A stretch of DNA of 64,000 nucleotides from an uncultured Winogradskyella sp. GTDB taxonomy: Bacteria; Bacteroidota; Bacteroidia; Flavobacteriales; Flavobacteriaceae. Below, piece after piece: positions 27,779 to 36,637 of this stretch; positions within the stretch are counted from its first letter, which is position 1; each line of letters opens with the position of its first letter. The stretch spans positions 124,001-188,000 of the forward strand of contig NZ_CANMJY010000002.1 of NCBI RefSeq assembly GCF_947498345.1, given 5' to 3'. Position numbers and translations under genes: made by a program. The notes under the pieces were generated by a model, which did not search any database, was not told the DNA's origin, and was given only the letters and a program-made list of their open reading frames with translations.

Positions 27779-28939
27779 TCAACCTCTAAACAAAAAGAAA
27801 TCATCTTTCATATCTTCAATTTGTGTGTCTTCGTTAGTGATAATATAGTCAATAGCTTTTGAGGTGAATTCATCACCTTTTTGGGTAAGAGATACAATGT
27901 TATTTTCAATCAGAATCATATTATTTTTTTTAGCTAAATCCAATACGGTTTTTGAACGTACTTTTTGCCAATTGATATGTTCGTTGAGGTGTTTTACATG
28001 ACGCTCAGATTCTTCATCATGATTTTTTAGGTGTAATAAAAAGGTAAGTAAAGATACCTCTGTACGTTGTTGTTTTTCTCTATATAGTACAGCTATGATA
28101 CCTTTTGTTGGGGCAAATAAATACACTATTAAGAATACTATTCCAAGAACGGTTGTAATAGAACCAGCAATTGAAGCATCTAACCAATGTGCCACCCAAT
28201 AGCCAAAAATGGCGCTAAAAATTCCAAAACATATGGCTATACCCAACATTTTTTTGAGGTCTTTAGTTAAAAGATAAGCAGCGGCGGCGGGTGCAATCAT
28301 TAAGGCAACAACCAAAATAGCACCAACAGCATCAAAAGCACCTACCGTAGTTACCGAGGACACGGACATTAAACCATAATGCATAATAGCTGGTGAAAAC
28401 CCTAAAGAAGCGGCTAAACCTTTATCAAAGGTGCTTATTTTTAATTCTTTAAAGAAGGTAAATAAAAGAGTAATTGTGATAAGCAGAATGACACCCACAA
28501 TCCAGAGGGATTTAGGACCAACATCTATTCCGCCAATAATTAATCTGTCAAATGGAGCAAAAGCTAATTCGCCTAGCAAAACCGCATCAACATCGAGGTG
28601 TACATCATTAGCATTTTTTGCAATCATAATAACACCGATACTAAATAAAGCTGGAAATACTAAACCAATAGCTGTATCTTCTTTAACCAAGCCAGTTTTT
28701 TGTATATATTCTACGAGAACAACAGTAATAATTCCTGTTAAGGCTGCCAATAAGATAAGTAATGGGGAATTTAAGTCGTGAGTGATAAGGAAACCAACAA
28801 CAATTCCAGGCAAAATAGAATGACTAATAGCATCGCTAATCATAGCCATTTTTCTAAGGACTAAAAATGTCCCTGGAATAGCACAGGCCACGGCAACTAA
28901 ACTCGCTATTAATTGTATTTCAAACTGTGCGCTACTCAT
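27779..28939 (-). CDS. Metal ABC transporter permease with winged-helix tail
   Basis: Inner-membrane subunit of a manganese/zinc/iron-type importer of the ABC-3 family. With the ATG at 28939 the protein has 386 residues; a longer frame from 28981 would overlap the upstream gene by 50 bp and is less likely. Nine to ten helices cover residues about 10-290, with MAMISDAISHSILPGIVVG as the family signature. The last about 100 residues (from EVSLLTFLLHLKNHDEESE) are cytoplasmic and resemble a DtxR-type winged helix (VLDLAKKNNMILIENNIVSLTQKGDEF). Its start overlaps the preceding permease by 8 bp. Manganese is the likeliest metal because a MntR-like gene heads the cluster. Confidence 0.88.
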   Translation of the reverse strand: MSSAQFEIQLIASLVAVACAIPGTFLVLRKMAMISDAISHSILPGIVVGFLITHDLNSPLLILLAALTGIITVVLVEYIQKTGLVKEDTAIGLVFPALFSIGVIMIAKNANDVHLDVDAVLLGELAFAPFDRLIIGGIDVGPKSLWIVGVILLITITLLFTFFKELKISTFDKGLAASLGFSPAIMHYGLMSVSSVTTVGAFDAVGAILVVALMIAPAAAAYLLTKDLKKMLGIAICFGIFSAIFGYWVAHWLDASIAGSITTVLGIVFLIVYLFAPTKGIIAVLYREKQQRTEVSLLTFLLHLKNHDEESERHVKHLNEHINWQKVRSKTVLDLAKKNNMILIENNIVSLTQKGDEFTSKAIDYIITNEDTQIEDMKDDFFLFRG

Positions 28940-30059
28940 CTTCAGTACGTTGTTTTGTGTATAGATTTGCTGCAGTTTCAAAACCAGTTTTGGTTAAGCT
29001 CCACATATTTCCTTTCAGCTCTACATAATTTTTATCTACTAATTTTTGAAGTGTACTTTTAGTATAACCTTGAAAATTATTTAAAAGTCTAATTGCGTGA
29101 GGATGCGAAATATCCTCATGTGTTTCTGCGATATTATGCATAAAAGCCAAAGTCTTATGTAGTTGTAAATCACGGCGATTTTTTATAAACCGAATTTGCT
29201 TAAACAATAATCCTCGACTTGGTGAAAAAATAAAAGAAAACACAACAAATACTCCTGCTACGAGTACAATGACCGGACCCGTAGATAAATTATTCTGACT
29301 TGCACTGATAGCAGTGCCAAACACTCCCGAAAATGCACCAAAAATTGCTGCTAAAAACACCATTTTTGCTAAACTATTGGTCCATTGCCGAGCAGCAGCA
29401 GCAGGAGCTAAAAGCATAGCACTCATTAAAACAACACCTACAGTTTGTAACCCTAATACGATGGCCAATACAATAAAGCTCGTAATGAGTATATCTATAG
29501 TTTTGGTATTAAATCCAAGGGTTTTAGTATAGTCAGCATCAAACAAAAGAATTTTAAATTCTTTCCAAAAGAAGAGTAAAACGATTAAACAAATGCTTGC
29601 AACACTAACCATTAGCCATACATCGCTTTCAACTAAAGTTGCCGCTTGCCCAAATAAATATTTGTCTAAGCCAGCCTGATTAGCATTGGGTTGTTTTTGA
29701 ATAAATGTTAACAATAACATTCCAAAACCAAAGAACAATGATAGAATGAGACCTAAGGCCGTATCAGATTTTAAATGAGTCTTAGTTATAATACCTCTAA
29801 TCCAAAATGTACCAATTAAACCACTAATTAAGGCACCAATTAAAAGTGTATTACCTTCTTTAGATCCTGTAATTAAAAAGGCAATAGCGATCCCAGGCAG
29901 CGCAGCATGAGAAATGGCATCTCCTAGTAAGCTTTGTTTTCTAAGTACAGCAAAACTACCCAGCATACCACAAACAGCTCCAAGTACTGCTGTGCCAAGT
30001 GTAATTGTTCTCAACGTGTAGTCGGTAAAAACAAGTTGTATGTATTCTATTATATCCAT
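28932..30059 (-). CDS. Metal ABC transporter permease with winged-helix tail
   Basis: Second ABC-3 family permease, 375 residues, homologous to the one downstream. Membrane helices span about residues 15-285; QSLLGDAISHAALPGIAIAFL is the family signature. The C-terminal about 95 residues are polar and fold-like: LHKTLAFMHNIAETHE, then AIRLLNNFQGYTKSTLQKLVDKNYVELKGNMWSLTKTGFETA. This resembles the N-terminal winged helix of DtxR/MntR proteins. The same fusion idea is known from Chlamydia YtgC-YtgR, where the tail is a metal-dependent repressor. Here it may sense metal or gate the channel; that is inference. It overlaps both neighbours (8 and 10 bp). Confidence 0.88.
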   Translation of the reverse strand: MDIIEYIQLVFTDYTLRTITLGTAVLGAVCGMLGSFAVLRKQSLLGDAISHAALPGIAIAFLITGSKEGNTLLIGALISGLIGTFWIRGIITKTHLKSDTALGLILSLFFGFGMLLLTFIQKQPNANQAGLDKYLFGQAATLVESDVWLMVSVASICLIVLLFFWKEFKILLFDADYTKTLGFNTKTIDILITSFIVLAIVLGLQTVGVVLMSAMLLAPAAAARQWTNSLAKMVFLAAIFGAFSGVFGTAISASQNNLSTGPVIVLVAGVFVVFSFIFSPSRGLLFKQIRFIKNRRDLQLHKTLAFMHNIAETHEDISHPHAIRLLNNFQGYTKSTLQKLVDKNYVELKGNMWSLTKTGFETAANLYTKQRTEDE

Positions 30060-30445
30060 ATGTTAGATAGATTATAAAAAAGGGGAATAGATAAAACAGC
30101 CATAACTAATCCGGCCCATTTAAACTTGTTAATATTATTTTCGTTTAGACTCGAGACACTTTTTACACCTATACTGGAAAAAAACAAGTAGATAATTCCT
30201 TTTAAAGCAACCAAGGCGCCATAAAATGTAATTAATACTCTTGGCCATGACCACAAAAAATGAAATGAGACAATTAAAGATCCAAAACCAAAATGTAACA
30301 GTGCGTTAATTGCATTTCCGGCAATTCCTTTTTTAGTTAATAATTGAAAAAAACACAGCCACATTCTTGGTTGCAGTACATGTGATAAGCCAACAATTAA
30401 TAAATTGAGAGCTACAAAAAGCGTTATGGAATTTATAGTATTCAT
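30050..30445 (-). CDS. Small membrane protein within the metal ABC operon
   Basis: A 131-residue protein with four hydrophobic segments (for example SITLFVALNLLIVGLSHVL and KWAGLVMAVLSIPLFYN). I do not recognise the family. Its start codon overlaps the stop of the ATPase gene by one base (TAATG), and its end overlaps the start of the next permease by 10 bp, so it is translated as part of the operon. A position between the ATPase and permease genes suggests a stable accessory role in the transporter, such as assembly or metal handling, but the sequence does not show one. Confidence 0.65.
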   Translation of the reverse strand: MNTINSITLFVALNLLIVGLSHVLQPRMWLCFFQLLTKKGIAGNAINALLHFGFGSLIVSFHFLWSWPRVLITFYGALVALKGIIYLFFSSIGVKSVSSLNENNINKFKWAGLVMAVLSIPLFYNLSNIWI

Positions 30446-31179
30446 TATTCTTGAATACTTACTTTATAGTTAATACCGTAAGTCTTTGTTAAATTATCGT
30501 CGTTAAAAATATCCTTTACAGGTCCAGTAGCAATCTTTTTTACATTTAGGAACGTTACCCAATCAAAATATTCGGGGACCGTTTGTAAATCGTGATGAAC
30601 CACAATAACCGTTTTACCTGCTTTTCGTAATTCTTTTAAAATATTTATAATGGCAATCTCTGTTGTTGCATCTACACCTTGAAAAGGCTCATCCATAAAA
30701 TAAATAGAAGCATTTTGCACCAAAGCTCTTGCTAAAAACACACGTTGTTGCTGACCACCAGATAGTTGACTTATTTGTCTGTTTTTAAAAGGGAGCATCC
30801 CTACTTTTTCTAAGGCTTCTAAGGCCGCCTTCTTTTCTTTTTGACTAGGGCGCTTTACCCAACCCAAACTACCATAAGTACCCATTTTAACCACATCTAA
30901 AGCTGTGGTTGGAAAGTCCCAATCTACGCTACCTTTTTGAGGTACATAAGCTACAAGTTGTCGCTGCTTCTCATAAGGCTTATCGTATATAGCGACACTA
31001 CCAGCAATAGGTTTTAGAATGCCAAGAATAGCTTTAATAAGTGTGGATTTACCTGCTCCATTCGGGCCAACTATTGCCATTAAAACACCTTCAGGGATTT
31101 CTAAATCGATATCCCAAAGTACAGGTTTGTAGTTATAAGCTACGGTTAAATCGTCAACTTTTACAGCTATTTTTTTCAT
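30445..31179 (-). CDS. Metal ABC transporter ATP-binding protein
   Basis: A 244-residue cytoplasmic ATPase of the manganese/zinc/iron importer class. Walker A is [10 protein letters not shown] (residues 38-46), the signature is [15 protein letters not shown], Walker B is [12 protein letters not shown], and the switch His lies in [32 protein letters not shown] is a typical Q-loop region for Mn/Zn/Fe ABC ATPases. It overlaps the substrate-binding protein gene by one base and the small membrane protein gene by one base. Together these genes form a complete importer. Confidence 0.95.
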   Translation of the reverse strand: MKKIAVKVDDLTVAYNYKPVLWDIDLEIPEGVLMAIVGPNGAGKSTLIKAILGILKPIAGSVAIYDKPYEKQRQLVAYVPQKGSVDWDFPTTALDVVKMGTYGSLGWVKRPSQKEKKAALEALEKVGMLPFKNRQISQLSGGQQQRVFLARALVQNASIYFMDEPFQGVDATTEIAIINILKELRKAGKTVIVVHHDLQTVPEYFDWVTFLNVKKIATGPVKDIFNDDNLTKTYGINYKVSIQE

Positions 31180-32090
31180 TACTTAAGCGCCTTAATAATT
31201 GTATTTATATTATACTCATACATGCCAATATATGTCCCTTCAATAGTCCCTGCATTTCCAAGTGCATCAGAGTATAAAGTACCACCAATTTCCACGGCGT
31301 GACCTTTCGATTTTACAGCTGCTTGTAGGGCTTCAATCGTACGTTTAGGAACTGAACTTTCTACAAAAATAGCTTTGATTTGTTTCTCAATGATAAAAGC
31401 AGCCAGCTTCTGTACGTCCTGCACACCAGCCTCAGTTGCTGTAGATAAACCTTGCAGGCCAACAACTTCAAAATTATGAGATTCTCCAAAATAGTTAAAC
31501 GCATCGTGAGCAGTGACTAAGATGCGTTGGTCTACTGGAAGTGTTTCAATTACTGATTTTACTTTTGCTTGAAGTGTATCTAACTTTGTGATATATTCCT
31601 TTTTATTTTGTTCAAATATTGAAGTGTTTTCAGGATTTTTTTCAGATAAAACAGAAGTTACTTTTTTGGCAAATTGTTTGAAATATTCAATATTAAACCA
31701 AACATGTGGATCGTAATTTGACGCAAAATAATCAGAGCCAATTAATCTTGTTTTATCAAGTTCATTGGCTAATGCTATAGGTGTTTTAGCTTGGCTACCC
31801 ATTTTTTCAAAAACCTCTACAAGTTTACCTTCTAAATGCAAACCATTGTAGAAAATAATATCTGCATTAACTAACTTAGATACGTCACCTTCACTAGCTT
31901 TATATAAATGCGGATCGACACCGCTTCCCATTAGGCCTTGTACATTAATATTGTCACCACCAATGTTTTTAACCAAATCGGTTATCATAGTTGTTGTGGT
32001 TACAACATTTAACTTGCCATCGGTTTTTGTTTCGTTTTTGCAACCATATAGAACGATTGCTAATAATATGAGTAAATATTGTGTTTTCAT
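31179..32090 (-). CDS. Metal ABC transporter substrate-binding lipoprotein
   Basis: A 303-residue lipoprotein ([17 protein letters not shown], lipidated Cys17) of the ZnuA/MntC/PsaA (cluster A-I) group. The metal-binding residues follow the usual order: [12 protein letters not shown] with the first His, [11 protein letters not shown] with the second, [22 protein letters not shown] with the third, and a later acidic residue near [19 protein letters not shown]. The central long helix and absence of a His-rich loop between the second and third ligand favour manganese or iron over zinc. It is coupled to the ATPase gene by a one-base overlap. Confidence 0.93.
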   Translation of the reverse strand: MKTQYLLILLAIVLYGCKNETKTDGKLNVVTTTTMITDLVKNIGGDNINVQGLMGSGVDPHLYKASEGDVSKLVNADIIFYNGLHLEGKLVEVFEKMGSQAKTPIALANELDKTRLIGSDYFASNYDPHVWFNIEYFKQFAKKVTSVLSEKNPENTSIFEQNKKEYITKLDTLQAKVKSVIETLPVDQRILVTAHDAFNYFGESHNFEVVGLQGLSTATEAGVQDVQKLAAFIIEKQIKAIFVESSVPKRTIEALQAAVKSKGHAVEIGGTLYSDALGNAGTIEGTYIGMYEYNINTIIKALK

Positions 32091-32107
32091 TTTTTTTTAA
32101 AGCCTAT

Positions 32108-32911
32108 TTATTTTATTGCTCTATAACTAAAACCAAGACCTAATAATAAATCCTGACCTTCGGTAATACTTGTACCTACATATGCATCTAATTGTAAATC
32201 GTTTGAGACCAAATAGGTCATTCCGGCATCCCAATAATGATTTGCTGAACTATCCTCTGGGAAATCGCCATATAATTCTGCATACACTCCAAATTTTTTA
32301 GATATGCTATAACCGTAAGCAATAGTATAAATTGCAGATGCTTCAGGTGAATCATTTCCCCATTCTGCACCAATATTATAGCCTAAATTCGATTTTTCAC
32401 TTAATGTATGCGATAGTGATAATCTAAAATCTACTCCAGTCGTTTCTGGCCTGTAATCTTCTGAGGCACTAAATACAGGAAACACATGACCGATAAGAGC
32501 AATTTCGGGCATACAACCATCTTCTTCAGCAACGTCTATTTTCATTCCTAATAATAAAGGTGAAAGACCACTGGTTACGTTGTCTAGCTTATTACCATTT
32601 ACCTTAGTAACACCTTCTACAAAATCCCAGCCTAAACGCAATTCTAGATTATCTAAGATTCCATATCTGATTAACATCGTATTTAACGTATAGTTTTCTG
32701 ACTTTACATTGTTTTCTTCAAAAGATTCGTATAAACCACCAGTTTCAAATTGCAAAACTCCTTTACCAACTGTTGATGATGCTTCAGTAGCATCAGGTCT
32801 GTCTGTAACCAAAGGTTCAGAAGCATCTGATTCCTGAGAGAAAGAAAATATTGACGAGGCACATATTGCCAAACAAAGCGTTAAATGTTTATTGGTTAAT
32901 TTCATTGACAT
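32108..32911 (-). CDS. Putative outer-membrane beta-barrel protein of the metal operon
   Basis: A 267-residue protein with a signal peptide ending about residue 24 (SIFSFSQE). The mature protein begins with SEPLVTDRPDATEASSTVGKG, the motif found at the start of the Phenol_MetA_deg-like transporter family, then shows alternating beta-strand pattern with aromatic residues, compatible with an outer-membrane barrel, and ends in LGFSYRAIK. Its start overlaps the mntR gene by 23 bp and the substrate-binding protein follows after 17 bp. Inference: an outer-membrane channel for the metal taken up by the ABC importer. The function of this family is not proven. Start may be at 32911 or 32905. Confidence 0.72.
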   Translation of the reverse strand: MSMKLTNKHLTLCLAICASSIFSFSQESDASEPLVTDRPDATEASSTVGKGVLQFETGGLYESFEENNVKSENYTLNTMLIRYGILDNLELRLGWDFVEGVTKVNGNKLDNVTSGLSPLLLGMKIDVAEEDGCMPEIALIGHVFPVFSASEDYRPETTGVDFRLSLSHTLSEKSNLGYNIGAEWGNDSPEASAIYTIAYGYSISKKFGVYAELYGDFPEDSSANHYWDAGMTYLVSNDLQLDAYVGTSITEGQDLLLGLGFSYRAIK

Positions 32912-33551
32912 AAATTAAGGTTGAAAAATCTTCGTTTAATAAAATGGTGTTTTTATTGACCGAAAGCTCAGTCATTTTATTCTTTTTAAATTGCTTGGTA
33001 ACTGTAACTTCATTACCATACTTTAATTTGTGCTGAGCACAGAATTCAAAAAATTCTTTATCATCGCTTGTTAGGCGAGATATAATGTATGTTTTTGTTT
33101 CAATAGCTTGAGAAAGCGCTACAGAAGTGTCTACAGTGGTGATTTTGCCATCAGCATTTGGAATCGGATCACCATGAGGATCAAATTTTGGATGCCCTAA
33201 ATACGCACTTATTTTTTCTGCTAATAAATCTGATGTTTGATGTTCTAATAATTCTGCTTCTTTATGAATGTCATGAAGCGACATGTCAAACATTTTAAAA
33301 AGAAAAGCTTCCCAAAGTCTATGCTTTCTAACAATGTTCATAGCCATTTTTTTGCCTTTTTCGGTAAGTTGTAGTTCCTGATACTTCTCGTAATGCAATA
33401 AATCTTTTGCAGCTAATTTTTTTGCCATATCAGTGGCTGCAGCACTCGAAATACCTAATTTTTTAGCAATATTACCTGGTTTGGTATTTCGTGCATTGTG
33501 AGAATTATTGTTGTAAATGGCCTTTACAAAGTTTTCGATGGCAATTGACAT
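32889..33551 (-). CDS. mntR: DtxR/MntR-family metal-dependent repressor
   Basis: A 220-residue regulator. The N-terminal winged helix is PGNIAKKLGISSAAATDMAKKLAAKDLLHYEKYQELQLTEKGKKMA. The dimerisation and metal-binding part has HRLWEAFLFKMFDMSLHDIHKEAELLEHQTSD followed by LGHPKFDPHGDPIP, all standard for MntR/IdeR. The last about 70 residues resemble the SH3-like FeoA-type domain. It heads a metal ABC operon, and a perfect dyad lies 20 bp before its ATG, so it probably represses itself and the importer when manganese (or iron) is plentiful. Which metal is used cannot be told. Confidence 0.92.
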   Translation of the reverse strand: MSIAIENFVKAIYNNNSHNARNTKPGNIAKKLGISSAAATDMAKKLAAKDLLHYEKYQELQLTEKGKKMAMNIVRKHRLWEAFLFKMFDMSLHDIHKEAELLEHQTSDLLAEKISAYLGHPKFDPHGDPIPNADGKITTVDTSVALSQAIETKTYIISRLTSDDKEFFEFCAQHKLKYGNEVTVTKQFKKNKMTELSVNKNTILLNEDFSTLIYVNEINQ

Positions 33552-33570
33552 TTTTGATAACTTTAATTAA

Positions 33571-33590
33571 TTTTTAAGTTGACTTAAAAA
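33571..33590. promoter_or_regulatory. Probable MntR/DtxR operator
   Basis: TTTTTAAGTTGACTTAAAAA is a perfect 9-bp inverted repeat around TG, 20 bp upstream of the mntR ATG. The shape T-T-A-A-G-T-T-n-A-C-T-T-A-A resembles DtxR/MntR operators, matching 9 of 14 positions of the core TTAGGTTAGCCTAA. It is likely the autoregulatory operator of the mntR-led metal operon. Confidence 0.7.
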
Positions 33591-33673
33591 AGTTTTCAAA
33601 TATAGTTAAAAAAATAAAATAAAGATATTTGCAACGCAGGTATTTTTTATAAGTCTATATAGAAAACACGACT

Positions 33674-34087
33674 ATGAAAAGATTACTACTGTTTATTATT
33701 CTAATGAATTCGTTTTATAATTTTGCTCAAGAAACTACAGACTATCAACTACAAGAGTATACACTACCTTTAGGTGAATCGGTATCTTTTGAAAATATAA
33801 GGTTAGAATTTAAGACACTTTCAGTGGATTCTAGGTGCCCTAAGGAAGTGACGTGTGTCAGGGCAGGTGAGGTCATAGCAACAATAAATGTATATGTTGA
33901 TACTATTTTTAAGAAAGAATTTCGGCTAATATTTTACCCTTATAGTGTTTTAGAACAATTAACAGAATTTCTTGAGACGGAGAATGTCCTTATAAAAAAC
34001 CTAAAACTGTTTCCTTATCCTAAAGCAGATGAAAAACAGGTTAATAGCAATTATTACTTACAGTTAGATAAATTAATTGTAGACTAA
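33674..34087 (+). CDS. Small secreted protein with a DSRCPxxxxC motif
   Basis: A 137-residue protein with a signal peptide ending near residue 18 (NFAQ). The mature part is beta-rich and contains VDSRCPKEVTCVRAGEV, a two-cysteine motif I recall in short secreted Flavobacteriia proteins of unknown role. The two Cys (spaced by five residues) could form a disulfide or hold a metal. It is divergent from mntR and convergent with the small feoB-associated gene, whose last base pairs overlap it by 4 bp. Its position between two metal-uptake clusters invites, but does not prove, a metal link. Confidence 0.65.
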   Translation: MKRLLLFIILMNSFYNFAQETTDYQLQEYTLPLGESVSFENIRLEFKTLSVDSRCPKEVTCVRAGEVIATINVYVDTIFKKEFRLIFYPYSVLEQLTEFLETENVLIKNLKLFPYPKADEKQVNSNYYLQLDKLIVD

Positions 34088-34224
34088 GCGCAACCACAAC
34101 TGCCATCTGTTCCACAAGCTTTAGTAGAAGCCTTTTTTGGTTTCCAAATAAATTTTCTAACTAAAAAAAACAGAGCAAAAACCAGCGTAGTAAAAACTAA
34201 TATGTTTTGTATGATAGTGTTCAT
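34084..34224 (-). CDS. FeoB-associated Cys-rich membrane protein
   Basis: A 46-residue protein starting at ATG 34224, whose first base is shared with the end of feoB (TAATG). It has one membrane helix (ILVFTTLVFALFFLVRKF) and a C-terminal Lys/Cys-rich tail (KACGTDGSCGCA), the composition of the small FeoB-associated Cys-rich family found downstream of feoB in many bacteria. Its exact role in ferrous iron uptake is unclear. A longer frame extending upstream to 34308 is unlikely because it would run inside feoB. Confidence 0.78.
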   Translation of the reverse strand: MNTIIQNILVFTTLVFALFFLVRKFIWKPKKASTKACGTDGSCGCA

Positions 34225-36338
34225 TACTTCAATACTTGAAATGCGATTAAAGCTACAAGATAAGCAAAACCACTCATAATAACCAATTGATACATTGGCC
34301 ATTTCCATGAATTAGTCTCGCGTTTTACAATGGCTAATGTACTCATACACTGCATCGCAAAGGCATAAAACAGCAGTAATGATATACCAGAAGCAAAGGT
34401 AAAGACTTTACTACCATCACTATAAACTTCTTCTGACATTCTATTCTTTATCGTTGACATAGCCTCATCTTCATCCTCAATATCATTAGCACTTCCTATA
34501 CTGTAAATTGTAGCCAGAGTCCCTACAAAAACTTCTCTGGCTGCAAAAGATGTTACAAGCCCTATTCCTATTTTCCAATCGTAACCTAATGGTTTAATTG
34601 CGGGCTCTATAGTTTTACCAATAATACCTATATAAGAATGTTCTAATTTATGCTCAGCAATCCTATCATTCTGTGCATCTTCAGAAAGGTTAGGATAAGT
34701 TTCTTGAACAATGGATGTTGCATTGTTAAATTGCTCTCCGGGTCCATAAGAAGCTAAAAACCACAGCACTATTGAAATAGCTAAAATTATTTTACCGGCT
34801 TCAAAGACAAAGGTTTTGGTTTTTTCTAAAACCGTAATAACGACGTTTTTAAAAAGTGGTAATTTGTAATTAGGCATTTCTACGACAAAGAACGTTTTGC
34901 TCTTTATTTTCAGTACTTTATTGAGTAGATAGGCCGAGCCTACAGCAGCTCCAAAACCAATTAAATAGAGTAGCATTAAAGTCAAGGCCTGATAACTCAA
35001 ACCGAAAAAGTGTCCTTCGGGAATTACCAATGCAATAATAATGAGATATACCGGAAGCCTGGCAGAACAGGTTGTAAATGGTGTTACTAAAATGGTCACT
35101 AAACGCTCTTTCCAACTTTCAATATTACGCGTTGCCATTACAGCAGGTATAGCACATGCAGTACCAGAAATTAAAGGCACTACACTTTTACCGCTCAGTC
35201 CAAAACGCCGCATCACACGATCCATTAAAAAGACCACACGACTCATATAACCACTTTCTTCTAGAATGGCAATAAATAAGAATAAGAAAGCAATCTGAGG
35301 AATAAAAATAACAATACCACCAAGTCCAGGGATAACACCTTCAGCTATTAAGTTGGTAAAAGCCCCTTGAGGTAAAACACTTTTTGTCCATTCACCAAGT
35401 GAGGCAAAAGCACCATCAATAAATTCCATAGGAACTTGAGCCCAATCATAAATGGCTTGAAAAATGGTTAATAGAATTATTCCAAAAATGAGATAACCCC
35501 ATACTTTATGGGTTAATATCCTATCTAATTTTATGCGTAAATCTTTAGCATTAGCAAGATCTATAGTTTGTCCTTTTTTAAGAACATTATTTATAAACTG
35601 ATAGCGTTTAATGGTTTCTTTTTGTTGAAGCCGTTTTAAATCGGCATTAGATTTGGTTTTAAAATCCGAAACAGCATCAATTGTTTTTCTATCTGTTTTT
35701 CCAAAATTGACATCTTGGGTAATGACCAACCAAAGTTTGTACAATAATTGATTTGGAAAAGCTTTTCTAAGATTGTTGAAATAATTTTCATCTATTGATG
35801 AAGCATTCATACATGGCTTAACCGAAAGCTCCTTAAAATTGGTGATAAGCTCTTTTAATTCTTCTATACCTTTATTTTTTCTGGTACTAATTAAAGCAAT
35901 TTTAGTATTGAGCTGTTCTTCTAGATATTGAATATCTAATGAAATCCCTTTGTATGCCATTCGGTCTGACATATTAATTACTAAAATGCTCGGAATTTCT
36001 AAATCTTTTATTTGTGTAAAAAGTAGAAGATTCCTTTTTAAATTCTCAACATCACTTACAACAACAGCTACATCAGGAAAATCCTTATCGTTTTTATTCA
36101 AAAGCAATTCAATGACGACATTTTCATCAAGCGAAGATGCGTTTAAACTATAAGTACCAGGCAGATCAATGATATGTGCTTTTACACCTCGGGGTAGTTT
36201 GCAAATACCTTCCTTCTTTTCAACTGTAATCCCTGGGTAGTTTCCTACTTTTTGATTAAGACCAGTTAGTGCATTAAAAACAGAAGTCTTTCCTGTATTG
36301 GGGTTTCCTATTAAAGCGACATTAATCTGCTTACTCAT
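34224..36338 (-). CDS. feoB: Ferrous iron transport protein B
   Basis: A 704-residue inner-membrane ferrous iron transporter. The N-terminal G domain has GNPNTGKTSVFNALTG (G1), DLPGTYSLN (G3), VINMSDRM in the NKxD position, and the Gly/Ser-rich switch. The C-terminal membrane part contains the two Gate motifs; ESGYMSRVVFLMDRVMRRFGLSGKSVVPLISGTACAIPAVMATR is characteristic of gate 1, and TTCSARLPVY follows in the next helix. The start overlaps feoA by 8 bp, and the end overlaps the small Cys-rich gene by one base. This forms a feoA-feoB-small gene operon for Fe(II) import. Confidence 0.97.
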   Translation of the reverse strand: MSKQINVALIGNPNTGKTSVFNALTGLNQKVGNYPGITVEKKEGICKLPRGVKAHIIDLPGTYSLNASSLDENVVIELLLNKNDKDFPDVAVVVSDVENLKRNLLLFTQIKDLEIPSILVINMSDRMAYKGISLDIQYLEEQLNTKIALISTRKNKGIEELKELITNFKELSVKPCMNASSIDENYFNNLRKAFPNQLLYKLWLVITQDVNFGKTDRKTIDAVSDFKTKSNADLKRLQQKETIKRYQFINNVLKKGQTIDLANAKDLRIKLDRILTHKVWGYLIFGIILLTIFQAIYDWAQVPMEFIDGAFASLGEWTKSVLPQGAFTNLIAEGVIPGLGGIVIFIPQIAFLFLFIAILEESGYMSRVVFLMDRVMRRFGLSGKSVVPLISGTACAIPAVMATRNIESWKERLVTILVTPFTTCSARLPVYLIIIALVIPEGHFFGLSYQALTLMLLYLIGFGAAVGSAYLLNKVLKIKSKTFFVVEMPNYKLPLFKNVVITVLEKTKTFVFEAGKIILAISIVLWFLASYGPGEQFNNATSIVQETYPNLSEDAQNDRIAEHKLEHSYIGIIGKTIEPAIKPLGYDWKIGIGLVTSFAAREVFVGTLATIYSIGSANDIEDEDEAMSTIKNRMSEEVYSDGSKVFTFASGISLLLFYAFAMQCMSTLAIVKRETNSWKWPMYQLVIMSGFAYLVALIAFQVLK

Positions 36339-36558
36339 CTACCGTCTCAATTAAAATGTGAATAGCCGTTTCTTTTCTAATGGCTAAATGCGAGCCGTTG
36401 ATATTAAGATACATAGGATCTGCAAAAGGAGCAACTTGAACCAGCTCTACAGAGTTACCAGGCAAACAACCCATTTCTAAAAGCTTTAAAGGAATGTAGA
36501 TAGAAGACACATCAGTAATAATGCCTTGTTGCCCACGTTTTAGATCTGCTAACGTCAA
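36331..36558 (-). CDS. feoA: Ferrous iron transport protein A (FeoA)
   Basis: A 75-residue cytoplasmic SH3-like protein that supports FeoB. MTLADLKRGQQGIITDV, LLEMGCLPGNSVELVQVAPFADPMYLNINGSHLAIRKETA are the typical features, in the right order. It is the first gene of the feo operon and overlaps feoB by 8 bp. The 79 bp before it, down to the SCO1 gene, contain an inverted repeat (CTTATTTTT at 36560-36568 with AAAAATAAG at 36592-36600), possibly an A/T-rich terminator-like or regulatory element. Confidence 0.93.
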   Translation of the reverse strand: MTLADLKRGQQGIITDVSSIYIPLKLLEMGCLPGNSVELVQVAPFADPMYLNINGSHLAIRKETAIHILIETVDE

Positions 36559-36637
36559 TCTTATTTTTATTTAGAATGAATTTAAAGAAGCAAAAATAAG
36601 CTAAAAAATTAAGGCAATAAAACCCTTTTAAAAGAAT

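Noticed and set aside
28431..28781. A 116-codon plus-strand frame inside the metal permease gene
   Set aside because: It lies fully antisense to a clearly coding membrane protein gene and its translation shows no protein-like pattern beyond that shadow.
34225..34308. A longer version of the small FeoB-associated protein starting at 34308
   Set aside because: The extension lies inside feoB and adds residues unlike the family; the ATG at 34224 with the TAATG overlap is far more likely.
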